Source of the DNA: Petasospora fabianii
Lineage: Eukaryota > Ascomycota > Saccharomycetes > Phaffomycetales > Wickerhamomycetaceae
Assembly: GCA_022641835.1 (NCBI GenBank)
Contig: CP048716.1
Span: 1,922,001-1,986,000, forward strand
Direction of reading: 5' to 3'
DNA length: 64,000 bases
The notes under the pieces are model-generated. The model was not told where the DNA came from. It was given only the letters and a program-made list of their open reading frames with translations, and made no database searches. Made by a program: the position numbers and the translations under genes. Positions 51,701 through 62,700 of this stretch are shown here, piece after piece (the first letter of the stretch is position 1; each line of letters starts with the position of its first letter).

Positions 51701-54287
51701 TCTTCTGGTTACGTCTCTGCAAGGAACAGTCACGCTCACCAAGAGCAATGGCCTGGCCGAAACCGTCACCGAACATCTGGATCTCAACGTGTCTAGCATT
51801 TTCAACAAATCTCTCCAAGAAAACACCGGAGTCACCGAAGTAAGCTTGACCCTGGTGCTTGACAGTCTCGAAGACCTTTGGCAAATCGTCCAAAAGGTCA
51901 ACCTTCTGGAGACCAATACCACCACCACCGGCAGTGGACTTAAGCATAACCTTAACGGAAGTCTCAGGGTCGTTGGAGAGACCAAGTTTCTTAGCGAAGG
52001 CAACAGCCTCCTCAACATCGGCAATCAAGCCAGAACCTGGAACAAGAGGAACACCAGCTTTCTCAGCAATCTCTCTGGCAGAGTGCTTGAGACCAAGCTT
52101 TCTGATGGAGTCACCAGAAGGACCAACAAAGACAATACCCTCTTTTTCACATCTGTCAGCAAAGTCAGCGTTCTCAGAGAGGAAACCATAACCTGGGATG
52201 ATGGCCTCAGCACCAGACTCCTTAGCAGCAGCGATGACCTTGTCAATGTTGATGTATGTTTCAGCGGCGGAGTTACCGTGTAATGGGATGGCAACGTCAG
52301 CATCCAAGACGTGCTGAGAGTACTTATCTGGGTCAGAGTAGATGGCAATGGCCTTGATACCGAGCTTCTTCAAAGTTTTAATGATACGGACGGTGATCTC
52401 ACCTCTGTTGGCAACCAAGACAGCGTTAAATGGTTTTTTCTTCTCACTGGCCTTGGCAGACTCAATGTATGGTCTCCAGCCACCAAACTCGGTGATGTCC
52501 TTGGTACCTTTCTGGGTGTAGCCGATCTCCTCACAAATAAAAGACTTGACCCATTCACCAGAGGCGGTCTCAACGGAGCCGATACCCAATGGTTCTGGAA
52601 CCATGGCGATAAAGTCACCAAATCTCTCCTTTGGAACAGAGTATACCTCGATGATGATCTTGGAACCAAGCTCAGAAACTCTTCTCAAACCTGGCTTAGC
52701 AACAGGACCAGACTTTGGCAGGGCATAGAGTCTGTAGTTCTCAGAAGTAGTAGTCTTCTCGAGCAAAGTGGCATTGACCTTTTCAAGCTGCCAGTGAAGG
52801 GCCATACCGGACAAGTGAGCACCAACAACAGCAAGCTTGATGGAGTTGGCGAGGGATGGTGCTGGCTTGGTGTACTCATCACCGAGGCCAGATGTGACCT
52901 TTAGAGCGCCAAGTGGTCTCTGAGCTGGAGTGAATGCAAATTTCAAATAACGAGAACCAAGTTCAAACAAGGCGTGCTCGGTGAAAGTCTTACCAATCAA
53001 CGTGACACCGTTTGGCAAACCATCTGGTCTGAACCCAGCTGGGAGAGCAATTGCACACATGTCAGCCAAGTTGACAAAGTTTGTCCAAGTACCCTGCTGA
53101 GAGTTGACGAGGACTGGCTCATCCTCGAGATCCTTGAGGGTTGGGTTGAGTGGACAGGTCGGCACAGCCAAGACATCAATGTCCTGCATCATCTTGCGCA
53201 CCTTTTGGAGGATTCCCTGTCTCTTGTACTCGTATGTGAATGTGTCAGCGGCATCAAACTTTGTTGCTGTCTTGATGATACCAATGACGGTCTTGTCGAG
53301 AGTCTCCTCTGGTGGGTTAGTGGCGAGGAAGTCTCTAGTGGCGGCATATCTCTCACCCACCCAGGCGCCTTCATAAAGGCACTTGGCGAGATCGAGCAAA
53401 TCAGTAAAGTCAACAGCGACAATGTCACAGCCAATCTTGGAAAGGTTTTCGATGGCTCTCTGGTAGAGCTTTGGGTTCTCAGTCTCACCATACCATGGCA
53501 AGTTTGTTGGGATTGCAACCTTTGGCTTGGCACCAAAGCTTGTCAAGGGGTTTGCAGGGAGAGCTCTGGAGTACTCATCCTGTTCTGTGTCTGGCTGTGC
53601 CATGATGGAGAAGGCAGTCTGAGTGTCTTTCAAAGTAGTAGCAAAGACACCAACACAGTCGAGAGATTTACATGCAGGGACGACACCAGAGCAGGAAAAG
53701 ACACCAACGGATGGCTTGATGGAGATCAGGTTGTTAAGGGCAGCTGGCACACGTGTGGAACCGGCAGTGTCAGTTGTGAGGGCCAATGTAACAATACCTC
53801 TAGCAACGACAGAGGCAGAACCGGAGGAGGAACCACCAGAGACGTGCTTATCGGAGAAAGTATTTGGGACACGGCCATATGGGGATCTAACACCAACGAG
53901 ACCTGTAGCGAACTGATCGAGGTTAGTCTTACCAATGATAATGGCACCTTGTTCTCTGAGAAGGGCAACTGTTGTGGCATCCTTTTCAGGTGTGTAAGCG
54001 AATGAAGGGCATGCAGCTGTGGTCTGGAACCCCTTGGCATCGATGTTGTCCTTGACTGCCACTGGGACACCGTAAAGCTTAAGGGACTTCTTGTTGGCAC
54101 GGGACTGAAGGATCTTCCACTGATGGGCAATTTCCTCCTTGGAAGCAACCGAAATCCATGCTGGGTCCTCTGGGGCAACTTTTTGCGAGGCCACTAGCTT
54201 CTGGAGAGTCTCAAGCGACGTTCCCGGCGTGCTCTTGTGGTGGAAGTCGAGCCACTGGTCGATTGTGAAACCAGTCGTGTCGACCAT
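48798..54287 (-). CDS. DUR1,2: Urea amidolyase
   Basis: Bifunctional enzyme that carboxylates urea to allophanate with ATP and biotin, then hydrolyses allophanate to ammonia and CO2. 1829 residues (yeast 1835), uninterrupted. The allophanate hydrolase comes first: amidase triad Lys79 (VAVKDNIDAKG), Ser153 (HVSGGSSSGSAS) and Ser177 (DTAGSTRVPA). Its C-terminal domain runs to about residue 610. The urea carboxylase follows: biotin carboxylase from about 615 (VLVANRGEITVRI, ATP loop KSTAGGGGIGL), then the KipA/KipI-like carboxyltransferase domains, then the biotinyl domain with Lys1795 in LEAMKTEM. A GATAA core lies 160 bases upstream on its strand, consistent with nitrogen control but single. 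Confidence 0.98.
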   Translation of the reverse strand: MVDTTGFTIDQWLDFHHKSTPGTSLETLQKLVASQKVAPEDPAWISVASKEEIAHQWKILQSRANKKSLKLYGVPVAVKDNIDAKGFQTTAACPSFAYTPEKDATTVALLREQGAIIIGKTNLDQFATGLVGVRSPYGRVPNTFSDKHVSGGSSSGSASVVARGIVTLALTTDTAGSTRVPAALNNLISIKPSVGVFSCSGVVPACKSLDCVGVFATTLKDTQTAFSIMAQPDTEQDEYSRALPANPLTSFGAKPKVAIPTNLPWYGETENPKLYQRAIENLSKIGCDIVAVDFTDLLDLAKCLYEGAWVGERYAATRDFLATNPPEETLDKTVIGIIKTATKFDAADTFTYEYKRQGILQKVRKMMQDIDVLAVPTCPLNPTLKDLEDEPVLVNSQQGTWTNFVNLADMCAIALPAGFRPDGLPNGVTLIGKTFTEHALFELGSRYLKFAFTPAQRPLGALKVTSGLGDEYTKPAPSLANSIKLAVVGAHLSGMALHWQLEKVNATLLEKTTTSENYRLYALPKSGPVAKPGLRRVSELGSKIIIEVYSVPKERFGDFIAMVPEPLGIGSVETASGEWVKSFICEEIGYTQKGTKDITEFGGWRPYIESAKASEKKKPFNAVLVANRGEITVRIIKTLKKLGIKAIAIYSDPDKYSQHVLDADVAIPLHGNSAAETYINIDKVIAAAKESGAEAIIPGYGFLSENADFADRCEKEGIVFVGPSGDSIRKLGLKHSAREIAEKAGVPLVPGSGLIADVEEAVAFAKKLGLSNDPETSVKVMLKSTAGGGGIGLQKVDLLDDLPKVFETVKHQGQAYFGDSGVFLERFVENARHVEIQMFGDGFGQAIALGERDCSLQRRNQKIIEETPAPNLPETTRQAMRKAAEQLGASMNYKCAGTVEFIYEEKRDEFFFLEVNARLQVEHPVTEAVTGLDLVEWMLYIAADNAPDFKSQKIEITGASMEARLYAENPVKGFKPSPGQLTDVVFPEWARIDTWVEKGTVVSAEYDPTLAKIIVHGKDRADALRLLQKALDETVVYGVITNLDYLRSVANSEMFSAAKMHTKILDSYDYQANAFEILTPGAYTTVQDYPGRTGYWRIGVPPSGPMDSYSFRLANKIVGNAKAAPAIEVTLNGPSMMFHSDAVIAVTGGEVEVKVNDTVVKQWEPVNLKRGDKLAIGKLTKGCRAYLAIRGGIDVTEYLGSRSTFALGNMGGYNGRVLKVGDVLFLGQPYLPSNTLPAPESEPLALPTELIPQLEAKEWTVGVTCGPHGSPDFFKAESVEEFFSEKWKVHYNSNRFGVRLIGPKPKWARLDGGEAGLHPSNQHDYVYSIGAINFTGDEPVILTCDGPSLGGFVCEAVVADAEMWKIGQVKPGDLIQFVPITYDSARDLKSIQDKSIESFDGVYPTDLSKLALSKPENPIVATFKPDDRAPLVTYRQAGDRYVLVEYGELKLDLNVSYRINRLIELVDTHQTVGIVEMSQGVRSVLVEFDGNAISQSKLIETLIAYEREILFQNKWQIKSKVFKLPMAFEDSVVLDAVKRYRETIRADAPWLPNNVDFIADVNDIKREDVKDMVYSARFLVLGLGDVFLGAPCAVPLDPRQRLLGTKYNPARTFTPNGAVGIGGMYMCIYAMDSPGGYQLVGRTIPIWDKLKLGSHSTEHPWLLTPFDQVEFYPVSEEEIDKFTEDTKHGQFKVEYEESVFDHEEYLRWIQKNSESIAVFQESQKGEKADEFAQLIQVANADLEKTGGPKQAEEESYPEGAELVYSENSGRFWKTLTQVGDEVEVGQGLVVLEAMKTEMTVSSPKKGKVYKIVHSNGDMVDAGDVVAVIV

Positions 54288-55616
54288 TGTGTATAAGAGA
54301 TGTGGGTAGGGTAGGGGGTAGGGGTTGCTGTCTTTAAAGAGGGAAAGAAAGGGCTACCTCGATGACTATCGGGGCCAAGACGCGAGGAGTTGGCTGCTCT
54401 TTATATTGAGCGATCTAACTTGATCCCCATCGCTGGGCCGCGTTATCGGACCGGCGCAGCTCGCCGAAACCTACGTTTCCATGGCAATGGCGCCGACCCA
54501 TTAAACTAGCTAAGGGAAGCCCCAAAGTATATAGCAGACTCCTTGATCTGCTTACTTTTCACCATTTCTTGAAGAAGGACTACTGGTTTGTAGATGTATA
54601 ACACTAACAACTAAATACAAATCATAGAATGGATCATAACCATGACTCGCCAGAAGTCTAGTGGACTTCCCCCTCAGTGTGCCCCCTCCCGCGCTTCTGA
54701 TAACGGCCCCTACCAACAATCGGCGAAAAGCGCAGCTCTCAAGAACTCATTAATTTTCTACCTCTCATCGGAAAGGTGCGCCTCACCATCGCTGACATCA
54801 GGCACTTCACAGGATCATAAACGACACCTCTCGAGAGATTTTATGGAGGCCAAGAGACTTGTGATTGTGCCACTCTTAGACGCCGTGGCCCTGCTTGCGC
54901 TCTGCCTATCAGTTTGGCACATATACTTTTCCGTCACCGGGTCTGCCCGTGACGTGTAGAAGGAATCTACGCACCATCGAGGAGGATCAAAATTCAAAGT
55001 AGAAAGACCCACCGTAACGCTTATGACAAAAGGTGACACTTTACGCTGGTGCGGAGAGAGCGACCTATTCATTGATAAAGACTGCCCCTTTTCCTTCATC
55101 CCCCCACAGCTGACAGCCAGGCAGCCACTTTCGCAAGCTGCTCCTCCTCCCCTGTTCCTTCTCCCTTCCCCACACTCATCGCTGCTTCCCCCGTAGTAGT
55201 CCGTAGGAGCTAGGCATTGGCAAACCTATGGCTGCCGTTCGGCTTTACCAAATCTGATTCGGTCTTCACCATACGAGGCAACTTCTTGATGCTCCGGCGT
55301 GCACGCTGATTGGCGGATTTAGATCAGTGCGGCCCAAACCGGACCTTCGGCCACCGCCGGCGGAACGCGGAATCTACAAAACGCTTCGCCGGCGTTAATT
55401 AGTTGTTGTAAAATGGCACATGAGCGATGAGCCTGGAGCTTCTTATCCTCTTTTGTCTTCTGATATCAGAAGTGATTTGGAGGAGGGACTACAGTTTGGT
55501 TGATGGTTCATGGTGGGACATTAAATAGTGATTAAATAGTGATTAGCCTAAGGCCCATAACTATTAGGACCAAGGTAGTCTAATGTTTTTTTTTTTGAAG
55601 ACAGTCAGTAAATTCA
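54288..55616. other. DUR1,2 promoter and MFS 3' region
   Basis: No gene I can support. A plus-strand frame (54642-54959) ends in a hydrophobic stretch but has no homology. Between about 55080 and 55200 the plus strand is strongly pyrimidine-rich. GATAA (minus strand) at 54443-54447 and a TATA-like element near 54401 fit the DUR1,2 promoter. A short tandem ATTAAATAGTG x2 lies at about 55520-55545. Confidence 0.45.
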
Positions 55617-57608
55617 TCAAGCTTTGGTCTTATCATGCAAACCTTCTTTCTTCTCACGCTTCAATAACTCCTTCTGTTCCTTCTTCTTCAGCTTGGCCAA
55701 GTTCTTCTGGTCTCTAATCGCCTGAGATTTCTCTGTTCTTCTGTTGGCCCACAATCTCAATCTCTCACCATACAAGAAGACATACACTGGGAATGGGATA
55801 CCAGCGACAAGAATCAAAAATCCAAAAATCGAACAACCCCAGCCAGCACCAAGAGCAGCAAACATCTTTGGCGCAAACAATGGGAAGGCAAATCCGAAGA
55901 AAGATCTGAAAACAGAAGCAGCAGCAATGGCAGAAGCAGCAAAACGTGGATTCATATCAATCAAATAGTTCTGGATACAGTAAAACACTGGAATCATACC
56001 AAAACAGAAGATAGCAGCACCAACAGCCGGGAACATCCAGTGCAACTTATACTCAGAACCCCAACCGTACCAAAAGAGACCACCAGAAAGAAGGATACCA
56101 GTGACAAATAGAGCTGGAATACGATATTCCGGTTTGGCAACACCACCATTCTTCAGAGTGAGTCTGTTATAGATGTAGTCAGCAACCTTTTGATTAACAA
56201 ATACACCAATCATATAACCAATCAATAAAGAGAGGTACATCAAACCAACTCCACCTTTGTTGAAACCATATGTGGAGCCCCAGTTAGATGGGAATGTCAC
56301 AATCAAGATGTATAGACAACCATAGGCGATAGCCATAAACACACCGAAACCAAACACCATTGGATGAGTGAAGAGCATAATGACTGGTCTGGTCAAGTTC
56401 ACGTAAAATCTATCAAATGTGGTCTCACCGGTGGCAATCTCATACAATGAGTGCAAGTTGTTGTTTCCAGTACGCTTTCTCAATTTAGCAGCCTTAACTT
56501 TCAAGAGCTGTGGTGCATAAGTCTCCTCCAAAGTGAGGGTACCCCATACACAAACAACACCATTGACGATCACGAGGACCCAAAAGCACCAACGCCAGTT
56601 GACAGATTCAACGATAAAGCCGGCAATCAATGCACTGACACATGGACCAACAGTAGGACCAAGCGAGTATAAAGCCATGGCACGACCTCTCTCCTTGTTG
56701 TTAACCAAATCACCAATGACACCAGCACCAATCGAGATCGGGGCACAACCACCAGCACCGGCAAGCAGTCTGAAAATACACATCTGAGTAACGTTCTGAG
56801 ACAAGGCACAACCAATGTTGAAGAAGAACATAAACCAAGCAGAAGCATCAAGAACTCTCTTTCTTCCATACATCTCAGACAGTGGGGCAATGAGTGGAGA
56901 GAACAATGCCCATGCAAGAATGAAAATACTAACCATTAAAGCTGCAACAACGGTATCATTACCAAACTCTGCACTAATATCAGACACAGCAGGTGACAAC
57001 ATTGTGGATGCAAATGGGGAAAGGAATGTGTATATGGAGGCAATTCCTATACTTTTCCATTTTCTGCGATAAGTCCAGTTTCTTGGGTTCTCTGGATCCT
57101 CGTCACCGTCCCATGTAACCAATTCTGGATCAATATCCTGGAACTCAACACCATCATTCTTCGTCGGTAATGACTCTTCACGTTCGGGCACGATTCCATC
57201 GGCATCCTTAAGAGGTGGTTGACTCTCCTCATCCTCGGCGTCGGGCCAAGTACGTGGAATACGCTCAGATAGAGCAGTTATAATGGTGTTCTTTGTCTTT
57301 TCACGACGAAGAGCAATCTCATCATTATTGAGATCTGGATAAATGTTTTTCTCGGTGAAATCTTCATAGTCATCATAGCCATCGCTCGTACTAACGGTCC
57401 TAGAAGCCCTGGAACCGCAACGCAAACGAGGAGTTTGACCATTAGGGTTGAGAGAAGAGACGGTATGGGTTCTGCTCAGTGAGGCAGTGGAACTCTGCAA
57501 ACATCTAGCTTGTTGTAATTCATCTGGAGAGGCACTGGAATCTTGAGTCACCAAAGAGTGTAAGGATCTGGTCTCATCGGCCGTCATCTTGCTCGAGTTA
57601 TCGCTCAT
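55617..57608 (-). CDS. MFS drug/polyamine:H+ antiporter (DHA1)
   Basis: Proton-coupled exporter of the 12-helix DHA1 family (yeast TPO1-4, FLR1, YHK8 group). The first ATG in frame is 57608, giving 663 residues; the open codon above is TTG. A long hydrophilic N-terminus (about 1-185) ends with WDGDEDPENPRNWTYRRKWK, the usual lead into helix 1. Motif A between helices 2 and 3 reads LSEMYGRKRVL; the antiporter motif C lies in helix 5 (LGPTVGPCVSALIAGFI). The family motif PxxAPxxxEMYGRKR-like segment is present as SPLIAPLSEMYGRK. The C-tail is basic (KKKEQKELLKREKKEG). Substrate cannot be told from sequence. Confidence 0.88.
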   Translation of the reverse strand: MSDNSSKMTADETRSLHSLVTQDSSASPDELQQARCLQSSTASLSRTHTVSSLNPNGQTPRLRCGSRASRTVSTSDGYDDYEDFTEKNIYPDLNNDEIALRREKTKNTIITALSERIPRTWPDAEDEESQPPLKDADGIVPEREESLPTKNDGVEFQDIDPELVTWDGDEDPENPRNWTYRRKWKSIGIASIYTFLSPFASTMLSPAVSDISAEFGNDTVVAALMVSIFILAWALFSPLIAPLSEMYGRKRVLDASAWFMFFFNIGCALSQNVTQMCIFRLLAGAGGCAPISIGAGVIGDLVNNKERGRAMALYSLGPTVGPCVSALIAGFIVESVNWRWCFWVLVIVNGVVCVWGTLTLEETYAPQLLKVKAAKLRKRTGNNNLHSLYEIATGETTFDRFYVNLTRPVIMLFTHPMVFGFGVFMAIAYGCLYILIVTFPSNWGSTYGFNKGGVGLMYLSLLIGYMIGVFVNQKVADYIYNRLTLKNGGVAKPEYRIPALFVTGILLSGGLFWYGWGSEYKLHWMFPAVGAAIFCFGMIPVFYCIQNYLIDMNPRFAASAIAAASVFRSFFGFAFPLFAPKMFAALGAGWGCSIFGFLILVAGIPFPVYVFLYGERLRLWANRRTEKSQAIRDQKNLAKLKKKEQKELLKREKKEGLHDKTKA

Positions 57609-59384
57609 GGAATGGAGATTTCGCGTCGTGATTGGGAGGCGGTGGCACAATGAGTGGCTATCTCAAATAGGATGATGATTAAGCAGACCTCGATGTAGAG
57701 ATATATAGTTTGACAGCAGAAGGCTTACAGTAGGGTACAGCGAGCACAAATCAGCACCAGATATCACTGAAGCCGGATTTCTCTTGGAATTAACGTCAAA
57801 AAGATGTTGGAGGTGTCAAGTATTAGAAATCAATTCTATTTTTTTCTTGCCTTACCTTTGCTCGGACATCACTATCGTGCATACTGGAGAAATTAAAAAA
57901 CGGTCGTTCCGCCCAAAACAGAAGGTCCGCCCGCGAATTCATAAAATGACGCAGGCGGGTGCGCCAAGAGTGGATGCTCCTCCGATGGTGTGACATATGG
58001 GGAAACGGCATCTTACGAGGGGAAAGAAAATTAGGAACCATCCCTCAATTACAAGGATTGTATAGCTGGGAAGAGTTGGTGTTGGTTGTGCCTAAGGACA
58101 AGTAACTCAACATATTACGGTACCTAATCGCAACCATCTCACCTCCCGCTGATGAGAAAATTACTAAGAACAACTGTAATCTCCCTTGCATGATTACCGG
58201 AGAAACTCTGTATCCGAGCAAAAGAAAATCAAAACAAATCGACAACGGCTTTACAACTGTGTTGCGATCTGACTTTGAAAGTCTGCAATATTGCACGAGA
58301 TATAGAGTTTAGTACTTTAATACACATAGTACAGTGTGTACTTTTATTGTTTAAGTATTTTCTTTTAGTGATTATTCATTACAGTCTTGCTGTTTCACCC
58401 AGGCGCTTTAGGCCGTGCGCCATTCAGCCCCAAACATGTCTCAAACCTCATCGTTAACTCCCCAAACTTCGTAATATCTATCATACGAACGTTTTCGTCA
58501 GCACACTGTAACGAAGGATGAGTAAAATCCCACCCCCTTCAACTCAACGAAAGCATGTTCTACGATATGAGGACCAAGGTACCCCTGTGAAGATCGATAC
58601 AATGATCTCCCTTTTTACTAAGGTCGCAGGCACAAACAATTGTTTGCTGTTCTTGTTGTTCAATATAGACCCCTTAGTGGACCGCGACGAGGTTTTATAT
58701 CCTCTGTTAATATATAACTGCCATGGATTTAAGGGCCCTATGGGTTGTCACCGCAACTGAACGGCCGGACCTCTAGGCTTATCCGTGACCAGTGATTACC
58801 ACAGGCGGGAGAGTGGGGCGACAATAACCGACACGCATCAGATATTTATCAAACCTTCAGATAATGAAGATCTCTTCGAACCAAATATGGAAGCCAGTGG
58901 GAGGGGGCCGACCATCCACATGATGACCACACCGATCGAATGAAGATCTCGTATGTTATGTATCAGGAAATAACTTGCACAGAGAACCTGAAAAATGGGC
59001 GCAACATTATTTGGTTTGACACCTTTTACAACAGTCAAGAAGAGGGAAATGTAAAGTTGAGTGAGTTAGAAGATAGAAACCAACAAGGAAGGACTAGCTC
59101 AACAGTGTGTAAGACACTTCTTATCTTCGGTAACCTCGTATTATAGGTACTATGGCATACGTCTCCAAAATTGAGAATAATAAGCGAAACGAGTGCTATA
59201 GATCAGTTGCATCAGAGCACCCCACAAGGGGCATGTTAGCGGGCTTTGAGATTTCGCGAACGGGCTGCCTTTTTATCGGAACATACACCGACCGCTTTTC
59301 TCTTTCACTTTGCACACATTCCTATGAACAGCCCCTTTATTTGCTGTTTTTACTTCCCGAAGGATTTCAATTGACATTAATCCA
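57609..59384. other. Gene-sparse 1.8 kb region
   Basis: The MFS promoter lies at the left (TATATATCTC on its strand near 57698-57707). The rest shows only short frames; none has recognisable content or splice-site support. Confidence 0.4.
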
Positions 59385-59749
59385 ATGTGCAGACCAGCTA
59401 CTTGTCCTACTTGCAGTAAGTACAATCGTTGAGGACACCCACTACCCTTCCACTTTTCAATCTCCCACGATTTTTCCACTTTACACCGATAAGCAGAATA
59501 CCTTCGCTCGAACTGGTCTGATCCCATCTGTTCATCAATCACTAACTAATAAAATAGGTAAACAGGCCTGGGTTGGCTGTGGCTTACACATTCCAAGAGC
59601 CATGTCCGGAGTCGAGAAGTCCCAGTGGTAAGTAACTCGGCCACATTGCATCGGCGTATCACTAACAAAGATCTAGGTGTGACTGTGTCACAGTGGACGG
59701 TGTAAAGAGCGACTACCCACCAAGAGCCGGTGAAGGTAAGAGACCATGA
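59385..59749 (+). CDS. Small Cys-rich conserved protein, three exons
   Basis: Exons 59385-59415, 59558-59627 and 59677-59749 give 57 residues in one frame. Intron 1 (142 bases) is GTAAGT...CACTAAC...AATAG; intron 2 (49 bases) is GTAAGT...CACTAAC...TCTAG. The product starts MCRPATCPTCSKQAWVGCG, continues LHIPRAMSGVEKSQWCDC and ends DYPPRAGEGKRP. The pattern MCRxxTCxxCxKxxWxGCGxHIPxxMxxVxxxxxC matches a small family of unknown function that I recall from filamentous fungi and actinobacteria. Six cysteines (three in CxxC/CxxxxC at the start, one in GCG, two in CDC) plus His suggest zinc or another metal. Codons run cleanly through both junctions. Upstream and downstream are non-coding. Confidence 0.82.
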
Positions 59750-62700
59750 TTCTCTGCACTGTCTGTATGACTATAGTTATCTGTGACAAGGGCTGTCCTT
59801 TGAGCACTACATGACTACACCCAATTCAAAATGCCTTGAAAGGGTTCTGTCAGCAGGTGCACCTCTCCAGTGATGTTTTTGATCTCCGTATAGCTGCCTA
59901 TGTACACGATTGTATATATTACTTATGTGAACCTATCGAGCAGTTAAGATACTGTGAAGGTCTACCGTCATCGACTCGTAGTTCTCCGCCACAGACAGGT
60001 GTTCTTCGATATTAGAAAGAAGTCATGATGGACAAGTTTCTGATTGGATATGTGTCCAGACAAGGTGATGTATGATTACCGAAAGATATAGCTTGGTCTT
60101 TTGTCATAGGATCTATGAGTGTTACGTATGATCTCTTTCATTGGCCGCTTGTCACTACCTTTACGCCGCGAGATATGGAGGTATACGCTAGCACATTTCT
60201 CTACAAATGCGATGGTCTTTGTGCCTAATATCGATGACGCGCTTTTCCATTTACATCTGCTTTGCAGAACCAGCAGCAATTTATGTCATAAATGTAGTAC
60301 AATTACAGATCACCTTGACTGAATTGGACTTGGTTCCATCGGCTTGTCATTCTCGTGAGGGTTCAGATGTACATGTGCACGGCGATCTCCGGATAGGTAT
60401 TAGCAAAATAGAAAGATTGAGAGCCACTACCGACGGTTATATGGCTTACCAAAGATGTGCACTGCTGAGTCCTTATTAGTCTGGTTTGATATGAGTAGAC
60501 TTCCAATGGAGCCAAATACAGATTAAGAGCGATAAAGGGGGGCCCCTTTAGCGGGGGGCGAGCGGAGCTACGCATATCAGTTGAGTTTTTAGCTTGAGGT
60601 TTTTAACCGACATTGACATTCTTATTAGGGCCGCATAACGATCCACGATGTTGTGCTTATACAGCATTAGTGGCTGCCGAGGCGACATCGTTGTACAGTA
60701 GTGTGGTGAAGATCTTCGGTGTGATCTTGGAAGTTAGCCGACGCATGAAGATAGGGTAAAGAATTAGCCAAGTTCGGTCACTTCTGCTGCAATAGAATTA
60801 GAGTCTAGCCCATCTCATCACTAGTGACCACTTAATGATATCACTGTATCTAAGTAGGGCTCGTCGAGTTATGCAAGAATAGCTGACAGCTCTGCCATGT
60901 GTCAAATCGTGAGATAGCCGATCGTGAAATTTGATGGATCACATACATGAAGCATGGCCCCACACTGTTTGCACATTTAGCGACAGCGTATCAAGCTAAT
61001 TCATCACAATTTGTTTGCAAACCAACTCAATCCATCGTAAGTCACCCTTGTGGCTGGAAGTTGTCCAAATCCTAATGTGCTAGGATCTGAATATGTACAC
61101 TGCGAGCACCGCAGCCAGTGGTCAAGCGCTAAATCAATTTGCTCTGCCAACTGCAAACATATCCAGCAACGGGGGAATTTGGGAAGGAAGATTTGGAACA
61201 CAGCATGTCTTTGAATGAGAGAGATTAACAGTCCACTTGACTCAAGGGCTGATGATTAACGTACATCTTCACGACGTGCCATCAAGGAGGGCGTACGAAT
61301 GGGCCATCAAACAATAATTATCTTCTAAGGTATCGTGGATATATCGGTGTGGGACCCTTTTTGAGATGCTAGGTTAACAGAGTACACCCATATTCTTGAA
61401 AATTCACAAGAATCAACGTCTAAATACTATTCAATCAATTGCAACTGGGCATGGAAGTTTTTGCCCTTTTAGGATCTGGCCTACACTGTGCGAGTTGCCC
61501 AGACGGTCCTTATGGCATGATTCCCCAAGACAAGCAGTTCAACCAGTCAACACAAACAAGGCCGATCACACGATATTGAGAAGAAGGGGAGGCTTAGAGA
61601 AGGAGGTTCATGGTGGACTGTAGTTTAAGCGGGCAGTCCAATCCACACCCTCTCACGTAGCGAGCGAATATCGATCCGACCACACAACGGAACTTATAAC
61701 CCGATTATGTCTGTCTCATTCGCAAAAACGCATCTTTAAATTAGTTCCCGAGGCCCCGTTTTTGTGCATAGAATCAGCACAGAGACCCGTTCCAAGGTGG
61801 GGTGAATAATCACCGCTACTAGCGCGGCGGGCCCGTATATACTGCCCGACATTTTGTAGAAATGGGCATGAAAATCATCTGGGAGGCCATTGGTTAGGGC
61901 GTGCCTTGAGGATAAGCTGAGTAACTCAGTTACCATAACATTCCTCGCTGATTGAGCTTATTAAATTCTCCCCCAACCATCGACATCCCCCTCGACCGAT
62001 ACCCTCTGGGGGCCTCTGCGCCCGAGGGCTTCACGCGGTGGTATCGCCGTTTTCCTGCTGGGGCGATGGTGAGAAAAAAAAGGCGCCCGCGCACGGAGCT
62101 TATAGAAAAAAAAAAAAAATCCACCGAAGCGAAGACGAAAAAAAAAAACTGATGTGGTCGGGCCACGAAGGCAGCCCTGCCAGAAAGGCTTGCTCAGAGA
62201 ACGAGTAGATGGCTCACAATTAAGAGGAATTGGGGCAAGTTTAGATTCATTGTGATCGTGGAAAGAAGCGGTTCCCACAGGGATTAGTTTCAAACTAAAA
62301 GAGCTGAAAGTAGTGGGTGCCGATGTCACTCTCCCCTTTGGTTTTCCCCGACCTAAGGAGTTCCAATTTGAACTGTCGCGATGGTCCAGCCAACAGCTCC
62401 CTCCGGCTATTGGTCAACACTTGATTCTGGCCAGAACCGTCCTCGCGCGGGCGACGCCATCGTCTGCGCCGCTTTTGGCCAACCGGCATACCTTTCCTGC
62501 TGCCTCATGCGGATACCCTGTCGAGGGGTGCACCACCCAGCACAGTTTTACGGAAAAGTCTAGCCTAGAAAACGGCTTTCCCCCAGTAGAAACCAGGTTT
62601 TTTTTTCCATTCAGAGTAGGTTCTTAGCTCACCCATTGGCACTCTTGAATTATAGTAAGAACAATTTTCGTTAGTGTTCCGTGAACAACCTTTCACACTC

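Noticed and set aside
54642-54959. 105-codon plus ORF with a C-terminal hydrophobic stretch, preceded by a CACTAAC...CATAG signal
   Set aside because: No upstream exon with a good 5' splice site could be paired, and the sequence has no family features.
61736-61936. 66-codon minus ORF with a CCCTAAC...CCCAG signal
   Set aside because: The implied splice gives a frame that stops within 20 codons; unspliced frame shows no motif.
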